A DNA stretch of 64,000 bases from Desulfobulbus elongatus DSM 2908 (GTDB lineage: Bacteria; Desulfobacterota; Desulfobulbia; Desulfobulbales; Desulfobulbaceae): contig NZ_JHZB01000020.1 in the NCBI RefSeq assembly GCF_000621145.1, positions 1-64,000 on the forward strand, read 5' to 3'. Below are positions 1 to 8,654 of the stretch, piece by piece. Under the pieces are notes generated by a model, which did no database searches, was not told the DNA's origin, and saw only the letters and a list, made by a program, of their open reading frames with translations. The translations under genes and the position numbers were made by a program. Within the stretch, counting starts at the first letter, position 1. Every line of letters starts with the position of its first letter.

Positions 1-267
1 TTCCTCAAATGCAGCGGCAACTTGGGCCGCATGACACTTCGCGGTATGGACAATGTTGCCAAACGCTACCTGATGCATGCCGCTGGCTACAATCTTGGTC
101 TGGTGATGCGTCATCTGTACCGGCACGGCACTCCCAGAGAGATGGCCGGCCTGGTTGTTCGTCTGTTTTGGCCTGTAGGGAGCCTTGTATTGCTCCTCGT
201 AACCGGATTTCGCGCTACGGATAAAATTCCTCCAGGGCATGTTTTGACCGGTGCCGGTTTGTCTTGA
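1..267 (+). mobile_element. C-terminal end of a transposase (5' end outside the window)
   Basis: The frame is open from base 1 to a TGA at 265-267. The peptide carries the pattern RGMDNVAKRYLMHAAGYNLG followed by a VMRHLYRHGTPRE-like stretch, which is typical of the extreme C-terminus of DDE transposases of the IS1182/IS5-like kind ("enxxKRyLxHxAaxNLglxmR"). Only about 88 residues lie in the window, so whether the element is complete cannot be judged. No terminal inverted repeat is obvious between 268 and 569. Family assignment rests on this short motif alone. Confidence 0.6.
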
Positions 268-569
268 TCGGCTTGGCGTGCCGTACCGAGTGCATGCTCC
301 CGGAAACATGGCTTTTTCAACGGGCTGTTAACGCATAACTATCGGATACTCCCCAAACCATATGGGGTACCAGCCGGATTATGCAAAAATCGTTTGATGG
401 CCAAAACGGTAGCCCCTGCCTTGCCGGCAGAAAATGACTGCACGAAGAAAAAATTCCTGTCTTGGCGTTTCCGCGCGAGGGGATTATAGTACTTTCGTGT
501 TGTTTGCACTTTTGTCTGCTGCCTTGAACAATCCACTACCTAACCAACATATGTATAGAGGAGGGAACA
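268..569. promoter_or_regulatory. Intergenic region upstream of the encapsulin operon
   Basis: About 300 bp without a convincing gene. It should contain the encapsulin promoter. A possible -35 TTGAAC lies at 524-529, with an AT-rich stretch (CATATGTATAG) at 548-558 as a loose -10 region. The only strong signal is the Shine-Dalgarno GAGGAGGG just before the ATG at 570. Any right end of the upstream insertion element should also lie here, but no inverted repeat was recognised. Confidence 0.35.
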
Positions 570-941
570 ATGCCTGAGTTTGGTCATCCTTTCAGTGTAC
601 TGAAACACGACCGTCTGTTAACCCATGAAGAATTGGTGCGCGCTATCCGGTTCATGGTTGCCGCCGAGTATGAAGCCATTCAGTTGTACCAGCAGCTTGC
701 GGAATCGACCGACAATGTCCTGGCGCAAAATGTGCTTCTGGATATTGCCGACGAAGAAAAGGTGCATGCCGGCGAATTCCTGCGCCTGCTCAAGGAACTC
801 GATCCCGCCGAGGAAGGTTTCTATCAGCAGGGCGCCGAGGAGGTCGAAACCGAATTTCTCGGCGGCACCGCCGCAGCGCCGGCAGAAGAGGCGCCCCCCT
901 CCGTTGGTCAGGGGTTAAACATAGGCAGCCTGAAAAAATAG
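570..941 (+). CDS. encFtn: Encapsulated ferritin-like protein (EncFtn cargo)
   Basis: A 123-residue ferritin-like protein that would oxidise Fe(II) inside an encapsulin shell. Two helices hold the iron-binding pattern: E33 in the first (AAEYEAIQLY), then E63 and H66 in DEEKVHAGEF. These match the Glu/Glu-His ligands of EncFtn, which forms its ferroxidase centre between two subunits instead of in a four-helix bundle. After residue 95 comes a flexible Ala/Pro/Glu-rich linker. The final residues LNIGSLKK (116-123) are a typical encapsulin cargo-loading peptide. A strong GAGGAGGG precedes the ATG. The shell gene follows 24 bp downstream, which confirms the assignment. The product should act in the cytoplasm within the shell. 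Confidence 0.93.
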   Translation: MPEFGHPFSVLKHDRLLTHEELVRAIRFMVAAEYEAIQLYQQLAESTDNVLAQNVLLDIADEEKVHAGEFLRLLKELDPAEEGFYQQGAEEVETEFLGGTAAAPAEEAPPSVGQGLNIGSLKK

Positions 942-965
942 CATCTTGAATGAAAGGAGATCGAT

Positions 966-1769
966 ATGGACTTACTGCGAAGGGAGCTGGCTCCCATCAG
1001 CGTGCAGGGATGGAGCGAAATCGATGCCATGGCCAGGGAAACACTGGTCGCCAATCTGTCCGGCCGCAAATTCATTGATGTCGATGGTCCGCACGGAATC
1101 GGCCATTCCTGTGTCACCCTCGGTCGGTTGTCGGTGCCCCGCGAACAGAAAGGCGGCCGGGTCAAATACGGCATCCATCAGGTGCAGCCGCTGATCGAAG
1201 CCCGGGTCAACTTCAAACTGGAAACCTGGGAGTTGGACAATATCGGCCGCGGCGCCAAGGATGTCCAACTGGATTCGCTGGTGGAAGCCTGCCGCGAGAT
1301 CGCCCTGTTCGAGGAAAAGACCCTGTTCGAGGGATTCAAACCGGGGAATATCGTCGGGTTGCATGCCACGGTAAAAAACAAGACCCTGCCTCTGAAGCTG
1401 GACATGGACATGATCGTCGATACCGTGGCCGAGGGGCAGACCCGGATGCTGAAGGATGGGGTCGAAGGGCCCGCCAACCTGGTTGTTTCCGCACGGCTGT
1501 GGAAATTTCTGGCGCGGAGCGCGCCCGGCGGCACCCTGCGTTCCACCTTGGAGACCCAGATCGGCGGTCAGGTCGTCTATTCGGAATGCGTCCAGGACGC
1601 GCTGTTGGTGTCGGCACGCGGCGGCGACCTCGAATTGACCGTGGGTCAGGATTTCGCCATCGGCTATCACAGCCACACCGTCAGCGATATCGACCTGTTC
1701 GTGACGGAATCGTTCACCTTCCGTGTCATCGCGCCCGAGGCCCTGGTCGGCTTCACCCTGACCACCTGA
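966..1769 (+). CDS. enc: Encapsulin shell protein (family 1)
   Basis: A 267-residue HK97-fold shell protein, close to the roughly 264-residue size of T=1 family 1 encapsulins. Recognisable features are the N-terminal MDLLRRELAPISVQGWSEID helix region that binds cargo peptides, the central KFIDVDGPHGIGHS segment, the E-loop region ETWELDNIGRGAKD, and the C-terminal SFTFRVIAPEALVGF. It should self-assemble into a cytoplasmic compartment holding the upstream ferritin-like protein, storing iron and limiting Fenton chemistry. The start is supported by AAAGGAGATCG just upstream. The gene is second in a two-gene operon that ends in a strong terminator 30 bp downstream. Confidence 0.95.
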   Translation: MDLLRRELAPISVQGWSEIDAMARETLVANLSGRKFIDVDGPHGIGHSCVTLGRLSVPREQKGGRVKYGIHQVQPLIEARVNFKLETWELDNIGRGAKDVQLDSLVEACREIALFEEKTLFEGFKPGNIVGLHATVKNKTLPLKLDMDMIVDTVAEGQTRMLKDGVEGPANLVVSARLWKFLARSAPGGTLRSTLETQIGGQVVYSECVQDALLVSARGGDLELTVGQDFAIGYHSHTVSDIDLFVTESFTFRVIAPEALVGFTLTT

Positions 1770-1797
1770 CCGGAAACGCCCTTGCCTTCACGTCCTT

Positions 1798-1829
1798 GAG
1801 CCCCGAACCGGTTTCGGGGCTTTTGTTTT
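1798..1829 (+). terminator. Rho-independent terminator of the encapsulin operon
   Basis: AGCCCCGAA pairs with TTTCGGGGCT around a CCGG loop, and the run TTTTGTTTT follows. It lies 30 bp after the encapsulin stop codon. Confidence 0.9.
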
Positions 1830-1882
1830 CCGGCCTGTCCGCGATGTCTCCCCGGCATGCGCCGCGACCATTCCCTGGGCAT

Positions 1883-2290
1883 TCATTCCATGGCGCGCTG
1901 CATGTAATACACGCCGAATTCTTTGTCGTATTCGAGGATGTGCGCGACAAACAGTTCCCTGAGCACGTAATAAAGGCCGATATCGGCCCCCGGTGTTTCG
2001 TGTTCGATTTTCATCAGGAACCCACGGGCTTCTTCCGTCAACCGGTCGTGCTCGCACTTGTGTTCGCCCAGCCCCGGAAACCCGGCGCGCTCCATGTATG
2101 CCTCTTCCTGTCGGAAATGCTCTTCGGTCGTTTCGACAAGTTTCGAGCAGAGATCGACAATCAGAGGATGGTCCTTCTTGTCGTGGATAGCGGCATAGAA
2201 CGCTGTCACCAGTGCGAGTATTGCTTCATGGTCGCGGTCTATCTGTACAATTCCGGTCCTCAGGGAGTTCAGTCCATACAACGATTCCAC
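1883..2290 (-). CDS. Bacteriohemerythrin
   Basis: A 135-residue single-domain hemerythrin that binds O2 at a di-iron centre. All seven expected ligands are present: H21 (DRDH), H58 and E62 (HFRQE), H77 and H81 (HKCEH), H117 and D122 (HILEYD). The start is a GTG at 2290. The preceding in-frame codons read WWN, which resembles the usual hemerythrin N-terminus (W-N-x-x-x-G), but no ATG lies in frame there, so the start is uncertain. It is convergent with the encapsulin operon and transcribed separately. In anaerobes such proteins carry, scavenge or sense O2. It has no encapsulin-targeting tail. Confidence 0.9.
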   Translation of the reverse strand: MESLYGLNSLRTGIVQIDRDHEAILALVTAFYAAIHDKKDHPLIVDLCSKLVETTEEHFRQEEAYMERAGFPGLGEHKCEHDRLTEEARGFLMKIEHETPGADIGLYYVLRELFVAHILEYDKEFGVYYMQRAME

Positions 2291-2435
2291 ATTCCACCAT
2301 CCTGCTGAACAACGTGATCGACATGAAATAACGCTGCGTGTCCGCGCGTTTTTTTCGACCGGGGACTCCCGGCGGCGGGAAGACGGCGCCAGCCTGACCG
2401 CTACCGGAACAGTCCCGGCAGCGCTCCGTCAGGTG

Positions 2436-3161
2436 TCAGTCTCCTGTCGGAGAAATCCGGAACGTCCGGACAGTGTCAAGATTCCGCAATGAATCGGCGA
2501 GACGGGAGATTTTGTTCTGGTCGATCGTGCCGATGACCATCTTGTATTCGAAGAAACGGCCGTCATCGGAAATCCGGTAGCTCATGTTGGCCACCGTGAA
2601 CCCGTGCTGTCTGAGCAACGATCGCACCTCTTCCTCCCCCATCACCTTGTTTCTTTCGAAGCAGAGCGTGTGGTGCGCGTAGAAGTTCGCCGGCATCTTG
2701 GCTTCTATCCAGCGAAAAACCGAGAGAACGCCCACGGTGAGCGCCGTGGCGACGATGGCGGGAAAATAAAAACCCACGCCGAGGAGAATGCCGATTGCGG
2801 CGGTGATCCATATCGAGGCGGAGGTGGTCAGGCCGCGGACACTGCGCCCTTCCTTATAGATGACCCCCGCCCCCAGAAAACCGATGCCGGTCATGATGCC
2901 CTGCGCCATCCGGGTCGGATCGGTGCGCACCGTGTCCATGGGCACGCCCGGCAGCCATTTCCATTGATAATACGTGATCATCATCAACAGACTCGATGCC
3001 AGGCAGACCAGAGTATGGGTGCGGAAACCGGCCGGGCGGCCGTGAAAGGTCCGCTCGCCCCCAATGATGCTGCCCACGACCAGCGCGGAAACAAGATGAA
3101 TGGCGATCTGGATCTGATCGGTTGCCACCAGTTCCTTGAGTTGCTGCACATCGAAGACCAT
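2436..3161 (-). CDS. MgtC/SapB family membrane protein
   Basis: A 241-residue inner-membrane protein. The N-terminal part carries the MgtC signature: GSIIGGERTFHGRPAGFRTH, then a hydrophobic helix, GIGFLGAGVIYKEG and VRGLTTSASIW, with four to five membrane segments to about residue 160. A soluble C-terminal ACT-like tail follows (residues about 165-241). Family members are linked to Mg2+ limitation, acid tolerance and regulation of ATP synthase or phosphate uptake. The transporter role once suggested by the name is not established. It is monocistronic in appearance. The ATG at 3161 has only a weak purine stretch upstream. Confidence 0.88.
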   Translation of the reverse strand: MVFDVQQLKELVATDQIQIAIHLVSALVVGSIIGGERTFHGRPAGFRTHTLVCLASSLLMMITYYQWKWLPGVPMDTVRTDPTRMAQGIMTGIGFLGAGVIYKEGRSVRGLTTSASIWITAAIGILLGVGFYFPAIVATALTVGVLSVFRWIEAKMPANFYAHHTLCFERNKVMGEEEVRSLLRQHGFTVANMSYRISDDGRFFEYKMVIGTIDQNKISRLADSLRNLDTVRTFRISPTGD

Positions 3162-3251
3162 GTTTTTCTCACAATGGGCCGGAAATCACGGCATCAGCCG
3201 GCTTGGTTCCTCTCAAGCAGAAAGAGTCTGCACGAAAGCGGGCGGCAGCGC

Positions 3252-3806
3252 TCACTTTGTTACATGGAGCTTGATCCAGGCCGCATAGCGGTCCATCCAA
3301 GCCTGGAGAAACGGCTTGCTCTCCGCGCCGATGCCGCCGTCCGCGGCGAACATCCCTTCCCGGTATTGGAGAAAGGCTTCCGGCTGCCCCATGGTGGGGA
3401 CATCGAGGTAGGCCAGCACGTTGCGGAGATGCTGCTGCGACAGCGCGGTGCCGATCGCGCCGACCGAAATGCCGATCACCCCGGCGGGCTTGCCGGCCCA
3501 GACGCTCTGGCCGTAGGGCCGCGAGGCGATATCGAGCGCGTTCTTCAGCACGCCGGGGATGGAGCGGTTGTATTCCGGGGTGGCGAAGAGCAGGCCGTCG
3601 GCCGCCCTGATATCGTCCTTGAGCCGCTTGACGGCAGCACCGTCGTGGCCGTCGTCATCCTGATTGTAGAGCGGCAGATCGCCGATCTCCACGAACTTGA
3701 AGACAAACTCGGGCGGCGCCAGCCTGGTCAGTCCCTCAGCCAGATGGCGATTGAACGAATCCTTGCGCAAACTGCCAACGATAACGGCAACGGTGTAGTT
3801 GTCCAT
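3252..3806 (-). CDS. NADPH-dependent FMN reductase (ChrR/SsuE-like)
   Basis: A 184-residue flavodoxin-fold oxidoreductase. VGSLRKDSFNRHLAEGL is the FMN phosphate-binding loop and TPEYNRSIPGVLKNALD is the hallmark second motif of NAD(P)H-dependent FMN/quinone/chromate reductases. A G-K-P-A-G-V-I-G-x-S strand follows. Substrate (quinone, chromate, azo compound) cannot be deduced. The open frame extends eight codons further upstream, but AGGAGG five bases before the ATG at 3806 (MDNYTVAVI) decides the start. A role in two-electron quinone reduction would fit the neighbouring superoxide dismutase. Confidence 0.88.
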   Translation of the reverse strand: MDNYTVAVIVGSLRKDSFNRHLAEGLTRLAPPEFVFKFVEIGDLPLYNQDDDGHDGAAVKRLKDDIRAADGLLFATPEYNRSIPGVLKNALDIASRPYGQSVWAGKPAGVIGISVGAIGTALSQQHLRNVLAYLDVPTMGQPEAFLQYREGMFAADGGIGAESKPFLQAWMDRYAAWIKLHVTK

Positions 3807-3948
3807 GTGATCCTCCTGCGGGACGGGCATCCCTTTGATGAAAAAGAGCGATGAAAAATGCGAAACAGGATCAGCGCGGCAAAATTTTTATGTATATTAC
3901 CACAATTATGCCTCGCCTGCCAGCTATGAACACAGGCATATACAACAA

Positions 3949-3997
3949 GGCCCCTCAGGCCTCATGGCGCATGAGACGAGAGGGGCTGCTGTTTTTT
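3949..3997. terminator. Hairpin terminator downstream of sodA
   Basis: GCCCCTC (3950-3956) pairs with GAGGGGC (3980-3986). An inner arm CTCAT/ATGAG closes on GGCGC. On the plus strand the hairpin is followed by a T-run (GTTTTTTGTTT). On the minus strand, where sodA is transcribed, only a weak T-rich CTTGTTGTAT follows. Confidence 0.6.
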
Positions 3998-4013
3998 GTT
4001 TCGGGTGACGGCA

Positions 4014-4619
4014 TCACTTGACGGCGGCGAGATAGTGCTCGTTGATTTTCTCCCAATTGATTACGTTGAAAAAGGCGGCGATATAATCCGGCCGCCGGTT
4101 CTGGTAGAGCAGATAATAGGCATGTTCCCAGACATCGATGCCCAGCACCGGCGTGAGGCCGGTCATGATGGGGTTATCCTGGTTCGGCGTGGCCACGATG
4201 CGCAACTCGCCGTTATCGACCGCCAGCCAGGCCCAGCCGCTGCCGAACAACTTGACCGCGGCGGTGGAGAACTGCTCCCTGAAGGCCTCGAAACTGCCGA
4301 ACCGACTGTTGATGGCCTCCACCACCGGCCCCTTTGCCGGCACGCCGGTTTTGAGCGTCGGCCAGAAAAAGCTGTGGTTGGCATGGCCGCCGCCGTGGTT
4401 GCGCACCGCGGTGCGGATGGCCTCGGGCACCTCGTTCAGGTTGCGCAGCAGTTTGTCCACGCTCAGGTCGGCGCAGGCGGGATGTTCCTTGAGCGCCGCG
4501 TTCAGATTGGTGATATAGGCCTGATGATGCTTGGTGTGATGGATTTCCATGGTGCGGGCATCGATGAACGGTTCCAGGGCATCGTAGGCATACGGCAATG
4601 TGGGGAGAATGTGTTCCAT
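4014..4619 (-). CDS. sodA: Superoxide dismutase, Fe/Mn type (Mn-like)
   Basis: A 201-residue cytoplasmic superoxide dismutase. Metal ligands are H27, H82 (NHSFFWP), D162 and H166 (DVWEHAYY). The active-site glutamine is Q147, placed in the C-terminal half (ATPNQDNP). Together with [10 protein letters not shown] this points to the Mn or cambialistic subtype over the pure Fe type, which has its Gln near residue 69. Length is standard. The ATG at 4619 is preceded by GAGAGGTACGCC. No signal peptide is seen. It is a monocistronic gene with its own promoter and terminator, and would protect this probable anaerobe during oxygen exposure. Confidence 0.95.
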   Translation of the reverse strand: MEHILPTLPYAYDALEPFIDARTMEIHHTKHHQAYITNLNAALKEHPACADLSVDKLLRNLNEVPEAIRTAVRNHGGGHANHSFFWPTLKTGVPAKGPVVEAINSRFGSFEAFREQFSTAAVKLFGSGWAWLAVDNGELRIVATPNQDNPIMTGLTPVLGIDVWEHAYYLLYQNRRPDYIAAFFNVINWEKINEHYLAAVK

Positions 4620-4690
4620 GGCGTACCTCTCGGATGTATATGGGATGGGCGGACAATCGCCTCATCCGGAGACAATCTTTCCTGTCAACA

Positions 4691-4718
4691 ACCATAAATA
4701 TCAACAAGTAATTGTCAA
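4691..4718 (-). promoter_or_regulatory. sodA: Probable sodA promoter
   Basis: On the minus strand, TTGACA (4713-4718) is followed after 16 bp by TATGGT (4691-4696), which shares 4 of 6 bases with the -10 consensus. It lies about 75 bp before the sodA start in an AT-rich region (4690-4790) that contrasts with the surrounding GC-rich DNA. Confidence 0.45.
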
Positions 4719-4941
4719 ATAATCGCAAATTATTTTTTATAACTTATCATTTTAATATACTGTTTTAACTAAATATAAAAGACAGACACCGGCCGGGAAC
4801 CCCTGCATTCGCCGCCCAGGCGCATGGAGCGGCAGCGCCGATTGCGCGCCTCCGGTCTTGCCAAGGGGCCGTATCGTCTCTACAATTTTCCGGACCATGC
4901 GCTTCCCCATTGCCGGAGGAGCAGATAAAAAGGAACAGAAC

Positions 4942-5988
4942 ATGACCCAACCGCGCGATACCGTATATCACCGCACCCTGGCCCTGGGCAGCGACCCGGC
5001 CCTGCGCCGCCGCTACATGGTGGTGGACGAACCCCTGCAGGGCAACATGCGTTTCGGCCTGCTGCTGGAAATCCTCGACAAGGTGGCCGAGGAAACCGCC
5101 CTGCGCTATGTCAACCGGTTTCATCCCACTGCCAGGGTGGTGACCGCCGCCATCGACAACATCGTCGTCCGCCATGCCGTCGACGTGACCCGCGACCTCA
5201 CCTTTGCCGCCACCATCAATCACATCGGCCGCAGTTCGCTCGAAATCGGCATCCGGGTGGAGCAGCCCGGCGATCCGACCCTGCACATCGCCTCATGCTA
5301 TTTCACCATGGTGGCCCGCTCCGGCTACGGCGAGGATGTCACCAGCGTGGCCCTGCCGCCGCTGACCTATACCGACCCGATGGAGAAACGGCGGGCCGGC
5401 AAGGCCCTGGCCCGACGCGAAGAATACCGCCACCAGCAGGCGGCCCGCCGCGAACCGCCCAGCCGGGAAGAATACGAGATGCTGACCGCCCTGCACCAGG
5501 CCCAGGACGAGCCGGGCTTTGCCGGCCTGCTCTGCGGCCACTTAATCACAAGCGCCTGGGAACGGACCTATCCCGACCAGGAAAACGTGCCCTTCACCAT
5601 CTTCGGCGGCTACCTGATTCGCCGGGCCTTCGAGCTCTCCTCCATCTGTTCCGAACTGGTGGCGCCCCACCGCCCGATCATCGCCGGAGTCAACCGGATC
5701 AACTTCTTCCATCCGGTCCGCATGGGCGACAAGCTCCACTTCACTGCCAGGGTGGTGTACACCGAGGACTGCTATCTCTGCGTCGAGGCCGGCATCGAGC
5801 GAATCAGCCGCGACCGGACCGCCAAGGCCCTTTCTAACTCCTGCCTCTTCACCTTTGCCAATGTCGACGCCGACCTGAACCACCACCCGGTTCCCATGGT
5901 CCATCCGACCACCTATGTCGAGGACGGCCGGCACCTGGCGGCCCGCCGCAGCCTGCACACCCTGCTCCGCCACGACAACCTGATCTGA
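4942..5988 (+). CDS. Double-hotdog acyl-CoA thioesterase
   Basis: A 348-residue protein with two hotdog domains, roughly residues 30-140 and 205-320, as in ACOT9/BACH-type acyl-CoA hydrolases. The pattern G-N-M-R-F-G-L-L-L-E-I-L-D in the first half and G-G-Y-L-I-R-R-A-F-E in the second are the hotdog helices that bind CoA. R-I-N-F-F-H-P-V-R-M-G-D-K-L-H-F is the strand following the second helix. It would hydrolyse acyl-CoA to free acid and CoA. The frame is open 28 codons further upstream, but AAGGAACAGAAC before ATG 4942 (MTQPRD) favours this start. It lies 11 bp before an ABC transporter operon, so export or modification of an acyl product is possible. Confidence 0.78.
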   Translation: MTQPRDTVYHRTLALGSDPALRRRYMVVDEPLQGNMRFGLLLEILDKVAEETALRYVNRFHPTARVVTAAIDNIVVRHAVDVTRDLTFAATINHIGRSSLEIGIRVEQPGDPTLHIASCYFTMVARSGYGEDVTSVALPPLTYTDPMEKRRAGKALARREEYRHQQAARREPPSREEYEMLTALHQAQDEPGFAGLLCGHLITSAWERTYPDQENVPFTIFGGYLIRRAFELSSICSELVAPHRPIIAGVNRINFFHPVRMGDKLHFTARVVYTEDCYLCVEAGIERISRDRTAKALSNSCLFTFANVDADLNHHPVPMVHPTTYVEDGRHLAARRSLHTLLRHDNLI

Positions 5989-5999
5989 GCGCCTCTGCC

Positions 6000-6938
6000 A
6001 TGGACACAACGGTTGCGGACAACACGGAGTATATCCTCCGGGTGGAGAACCTGGGCAAGCGGTTCAACGGCCTGGTGGCGGTTGATTCCATCTCCTTTGC
6101 GGTGCGGGCCGGCGAATGCTTCGGCCTGCTCGGCCCCAACGGCGCCGGCAAGACCTCGACCATCCGCATGATGTACGGCTTTTCCCCACCCGGTTCGGGC
6201 ACGATCCGGATCCTGGGCCTCGATGTCGCCAGCCAATGGCGGCAGATCCGCTCCCGCATCGGCGTCTGCCAGCAGGACAACACCCTCGACCCCGACCTGA
6301 CCGTGTTCCAGAACCTGCTGATCTTTGCCGGCTATTTTCGCATCCCGCGGAATCTGGCCAGCGAACGGGCCGAGGAACTGCTGCACTTTTTCGCCCTGGA
6401 AAAAAAACGCGAGGCCAAGGTGGGGGAACTCTCGGGCGGCCTGGCCCGGCGGCTGACTCTGGCGCGGGCGCTGATCAATGATCCCGAGCTGATCATTCTG
6501 GACGAACCCACCACCGGCCTCGATCCCCAGTCGCGGCATCTGCTCTGGGACCGGCTGCACGCCCTGCGTGCCCGCGGCAAGACCTTCATCCTCACCACCC
6601 ATTACATGGAAGAGGCGGCCCAACTGTGCGACCGGCTGGTGATCATGGACCACGGCAGGATTCTGGTGGAGGGAACGCCGGCCAGCCTGATCGAGGAGCA
6701 TGTCGGCCGCTCGCTCATCGAGATCGGCGGCCTGGAGCAGGGAGCCCTGCGGCGCTTTCTCCGGGAGCGCCAGGTGGATTACGACGAACTGGCGGACAAG
6801 CTCATCATCTACAGCAACGGCGACACCGCCATCGAGCAGGCCATCCACGAGGGCTTCAGCAGCCGGCAGTGCACCTTCCGCGCCGCCACCCTGGAAGATG
6901 TCTTTCTTCGCCTCACCGGCAGGGAGCTGCGCGAATGA
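6000..6938 (+). CDS. ABC transporter ATP-binding protein (NodI/DrrA-like)
   Basis: A 312-residue ATPase subunit. It shows Walker A GPNGAGKT near residue 47, the Q-loop VCQQDNTLDPDLTV, signature LSGGLARRL, Walker B LIILDEPTTGLDP and the H-loop TTHYMEEA. A C-terminal extension of about 80 residues is typical of NodI/CcmA-like exporters. With the overlapping permease gene it forms an ABC-2 exporter. The substrate is unknown; NodIJ homologues move lipochito-oligosaccharides, and related DrrAB pairs move drugs. It starts 11 bp after the thioesterase gene and its stop overlaps the next start (ATGA). Confidence 0.9.
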   Translation: MDTTVADNTEYILRVENLGKRFNGLVAVDSISFAVRAGECFGLLGPNGAGKTSTIRMMYGFSPPGSGTIRILGLDVASQWRQIRSRIGVCQQDNTLDPDLTVFQNLLIFAGYFRIPRNLASERAEELLHFFALEKKREAKVGELSGGLARRLTLARALINDPELIILDEPTTGLDPQSRHLLWDRLHALRARGKTFILTTHYMEEAAQLCDRLVIMDHGRILVEGTPASLIEEHVGRSLIEIGGLEQGALRRFLRERQVDYDELADKLIIYSNGDTAIEQAIHEGFSSRQCTFRAATLEDVFLRLTGRELRE

Positions 6939-7720
6939 TCCTCCTCTCCAACCTTTCCTGGCGCTTCCTCACCGTCTGGCGGCGGAACCTGATCGTCTAC
7001 CGCAAAATCTGGAAGGTCAACTTCCTGGTGCCGCTCCTGGAGCCGGCCTTCTACATCCTCGCCTTCGGCCTCGGCTTCCAGGGGCTGATCGAGGGGTTGC
7101 GCTACGCCGGCCAGCCGCTGGCCTACACCCGGTTCATGGCCCCGGCCCTGGTCGCCATCTCGATCATGTACAACTCCTTTTTCGAGACCACCTACGCCTC
7201 CTTCGTGCGGATGTACTATCAGAAAACCTTCGACGGCATGATGACCACGCCGCTCTCCCTGGAAGAAATCATCCTGGCCGAAATCGTGTGGAGCGCCACC
7301 AAGGCCACCGCCGCGGCCCTGCTCATGACCCTGGTGCTGGGGCTGTTCGGCTTCGTCCTCTTTCCTCAGGGCTTGTTGATCGTGCCCCTCGCCTTCCTGG
7401 GCGGTCTCGCCTTTGGTGCGGTGGGCATGTTCTTCACCGGCTTCACGCCCTCGATCGACATGTTCAACCTGCCGATTTTTCTTTTCATCACCCCGATGTT
7501 CCTCTTCAGCGGCACCTTTTTCCCGATGGCTGGCCTGCCGCTCTGGGCCCAGCACGCCGCCTATTTTTTCCCGCTCTACCATCTGGTGGAACTGACCCGT
7601 TTCTGCTGCCTGGGCCTGGTGGAAACCAGCCCCCTCGCCAGCCTCGCCTACCTGGTCTGCTTTGCCCTGTTCTTTCTCGTGCTCGGCCTGATGGCCATGC
7701 GGCGGCGGCTGATCAAATAG
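6935..7720 (+). CDS. ABC-2 type permease (NodJ-like)
   Basis: A 261-residue membrane subunit with about six hydrophobic segments. It has the ABC-2 layout: an N-terminal amphipathic part (WRRNLIVYRKIWKVNF), membrane spans, and the conserved region F-N-L-P-I-F-L-F-I-T-P-M-F-L-F-S-G-T-F-F-P typical of NodJ/DrrB proteins, then P-L-Y-H-L-V-E-L-T-R. The ATG overlaps the stop of the ATPase gene by four bases, which indicates translational coupling. It partners the upstream ATPase. Confidence 0.9.
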   Translation: MILLSNLSWRFLTVWRRNLIVYRKIWKVNFLVPLLEPAFYILAFGLGFQGLIEGLRYAGQPLAYTRFMAPALVAISIMYNSFFETTYASFVRMYYQKTFDGMMTTPLSLEEIILAEIVWSATKATAAALLMTLVLGLFGFVLFPQGLLIVPLAFLGGLAFGAVGMFFTGFTPSIDMFNLPIFLFITPMFLFSGTFFPMAGLPLWAQHAAYFFPLYHLVELTRFCCLGLVETSPLASLAYLVCFALFFLVLGLMAMRRRLIK

Positions 7721-7831
7721 CGGAGCCGTTCAGGGAAGCCACCGATGATGGCGGCAGAACGGGAAGCGGCCGGAGAACGGTCAAGAGCACGCGGCCCGGC
7801 CCAACCGACACCTCAGCACGGAGCAGGTTTC

Positions 7832-8620
7832 ATGGCGCTTATCGACTGTCATTTCTTTTCGCAGGTCCTGGGCATGATGTCGACCATGACCGTCATTCTT
7901 CCCGACCCCGAACCGGCCGCCATCGACGGCCCCCCGAATCCCCGGCGCAGGCTCTATCCGACCCTCTACCTGCTGCACGGCCTGTCCGACGACCACACCG
8001 TCTGGCAACGCCGCACGGCCATCGAGCGCCACGTGGCCGGCCTGAACCTGGCCGTGGTCATGCCGGCGGCGGGCCGGAGCTTCTATGCGGACATGGTCAG
8101 CGGGCCGCGCTACTGGACCTGCATCAGCGAAGAGGTGCCCGCCGTGGCCCGCCACTTTTTCCCGCTCTCCGCTGCCCGGCAGGACAACTTTGTCGCCGGG
8201 CTGTCGATGGGCGGCTACGGGGCCTTCAAACTGGCTCTGACCCATCCGCACCGCTACGCGGCCGCGGCGAGCCTGTCGGGGACGCTGGATGTCGCCCGGC
8301 TCGCCCGCGACGAACAGGCGGCCGGCCAGGGCGAACTGCGCCACATTTTCGGCGGGGCCGACGCCTTGGCGGGCAGCCCCAACGACCTGTTCTTCCTGGC
8401 ACACCAACTGGTCCGGCAGGGAGCGCCCCGGCCGGAACTGTATCAATGGTGCGGCACCGGGGATTTTTTGTATGCGGACAATGCGCGATTCCGGCGGCAT
8501 GCGGAAGCGCTGGGCGTAACGGTGCAGTACAAAGAGGGGCCGGGCGGGCACGAGTGGTCCTGCTGGGATGCGCAGATAGAGCAAGTCCTCGCCTGGCTGC
8601 CGGGGGTGGGCCGGCCGTAA
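7832..8620 (+). CDS. Alpha/beta-hydrolase esterase (EstA / S-formylglutathione hydrolase-like)
   Basis: A 262-residue esterase of the putative-esterase (COG0627) group. The nucleophile is S125 in GLSMGGYGA. The Asp is probably in [10 protein letters not shown] and the His in [27 protein letters not shown] is the oxyanion-hole strand. Small-molecule ester or S-acyl hydrolysis is expected; formaldehyde metabolism is not implied by the context. An upstream in-frame start at 7745 would add 29 poorly conserved residues. ATG 7832, preceded by GAGCAGG, is preferred. No signal peptide is seen. Confidence 0.8.
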   Translation: MALIDCHFFSQVLGMMSTMTVILPDPEPAAIDGPPNPRRRLYPTLYLLHGLSDDHTVWQRRTAIERHVAGLNLAVVMPAAGRSFYADMVSGPRYWTCISEEVPAVARHFFPLSAARQDNFVAGLSMGGYGAFKLALTHPHRYAAAASLSGTLDVARLARDEQAAGQGELRHIFGGADALAGSPNDLFFLAHQLVRQGAPRPELYQWCGTGDFLYADNARFRRHAEALGVTVQYKEGPGGHEWSCWDAQIEQVLAWLPGVGRP

Positions 8621-8654
8621 GCACGGGGCATTTCCGCGCCTGCGGCCGTGCGTG

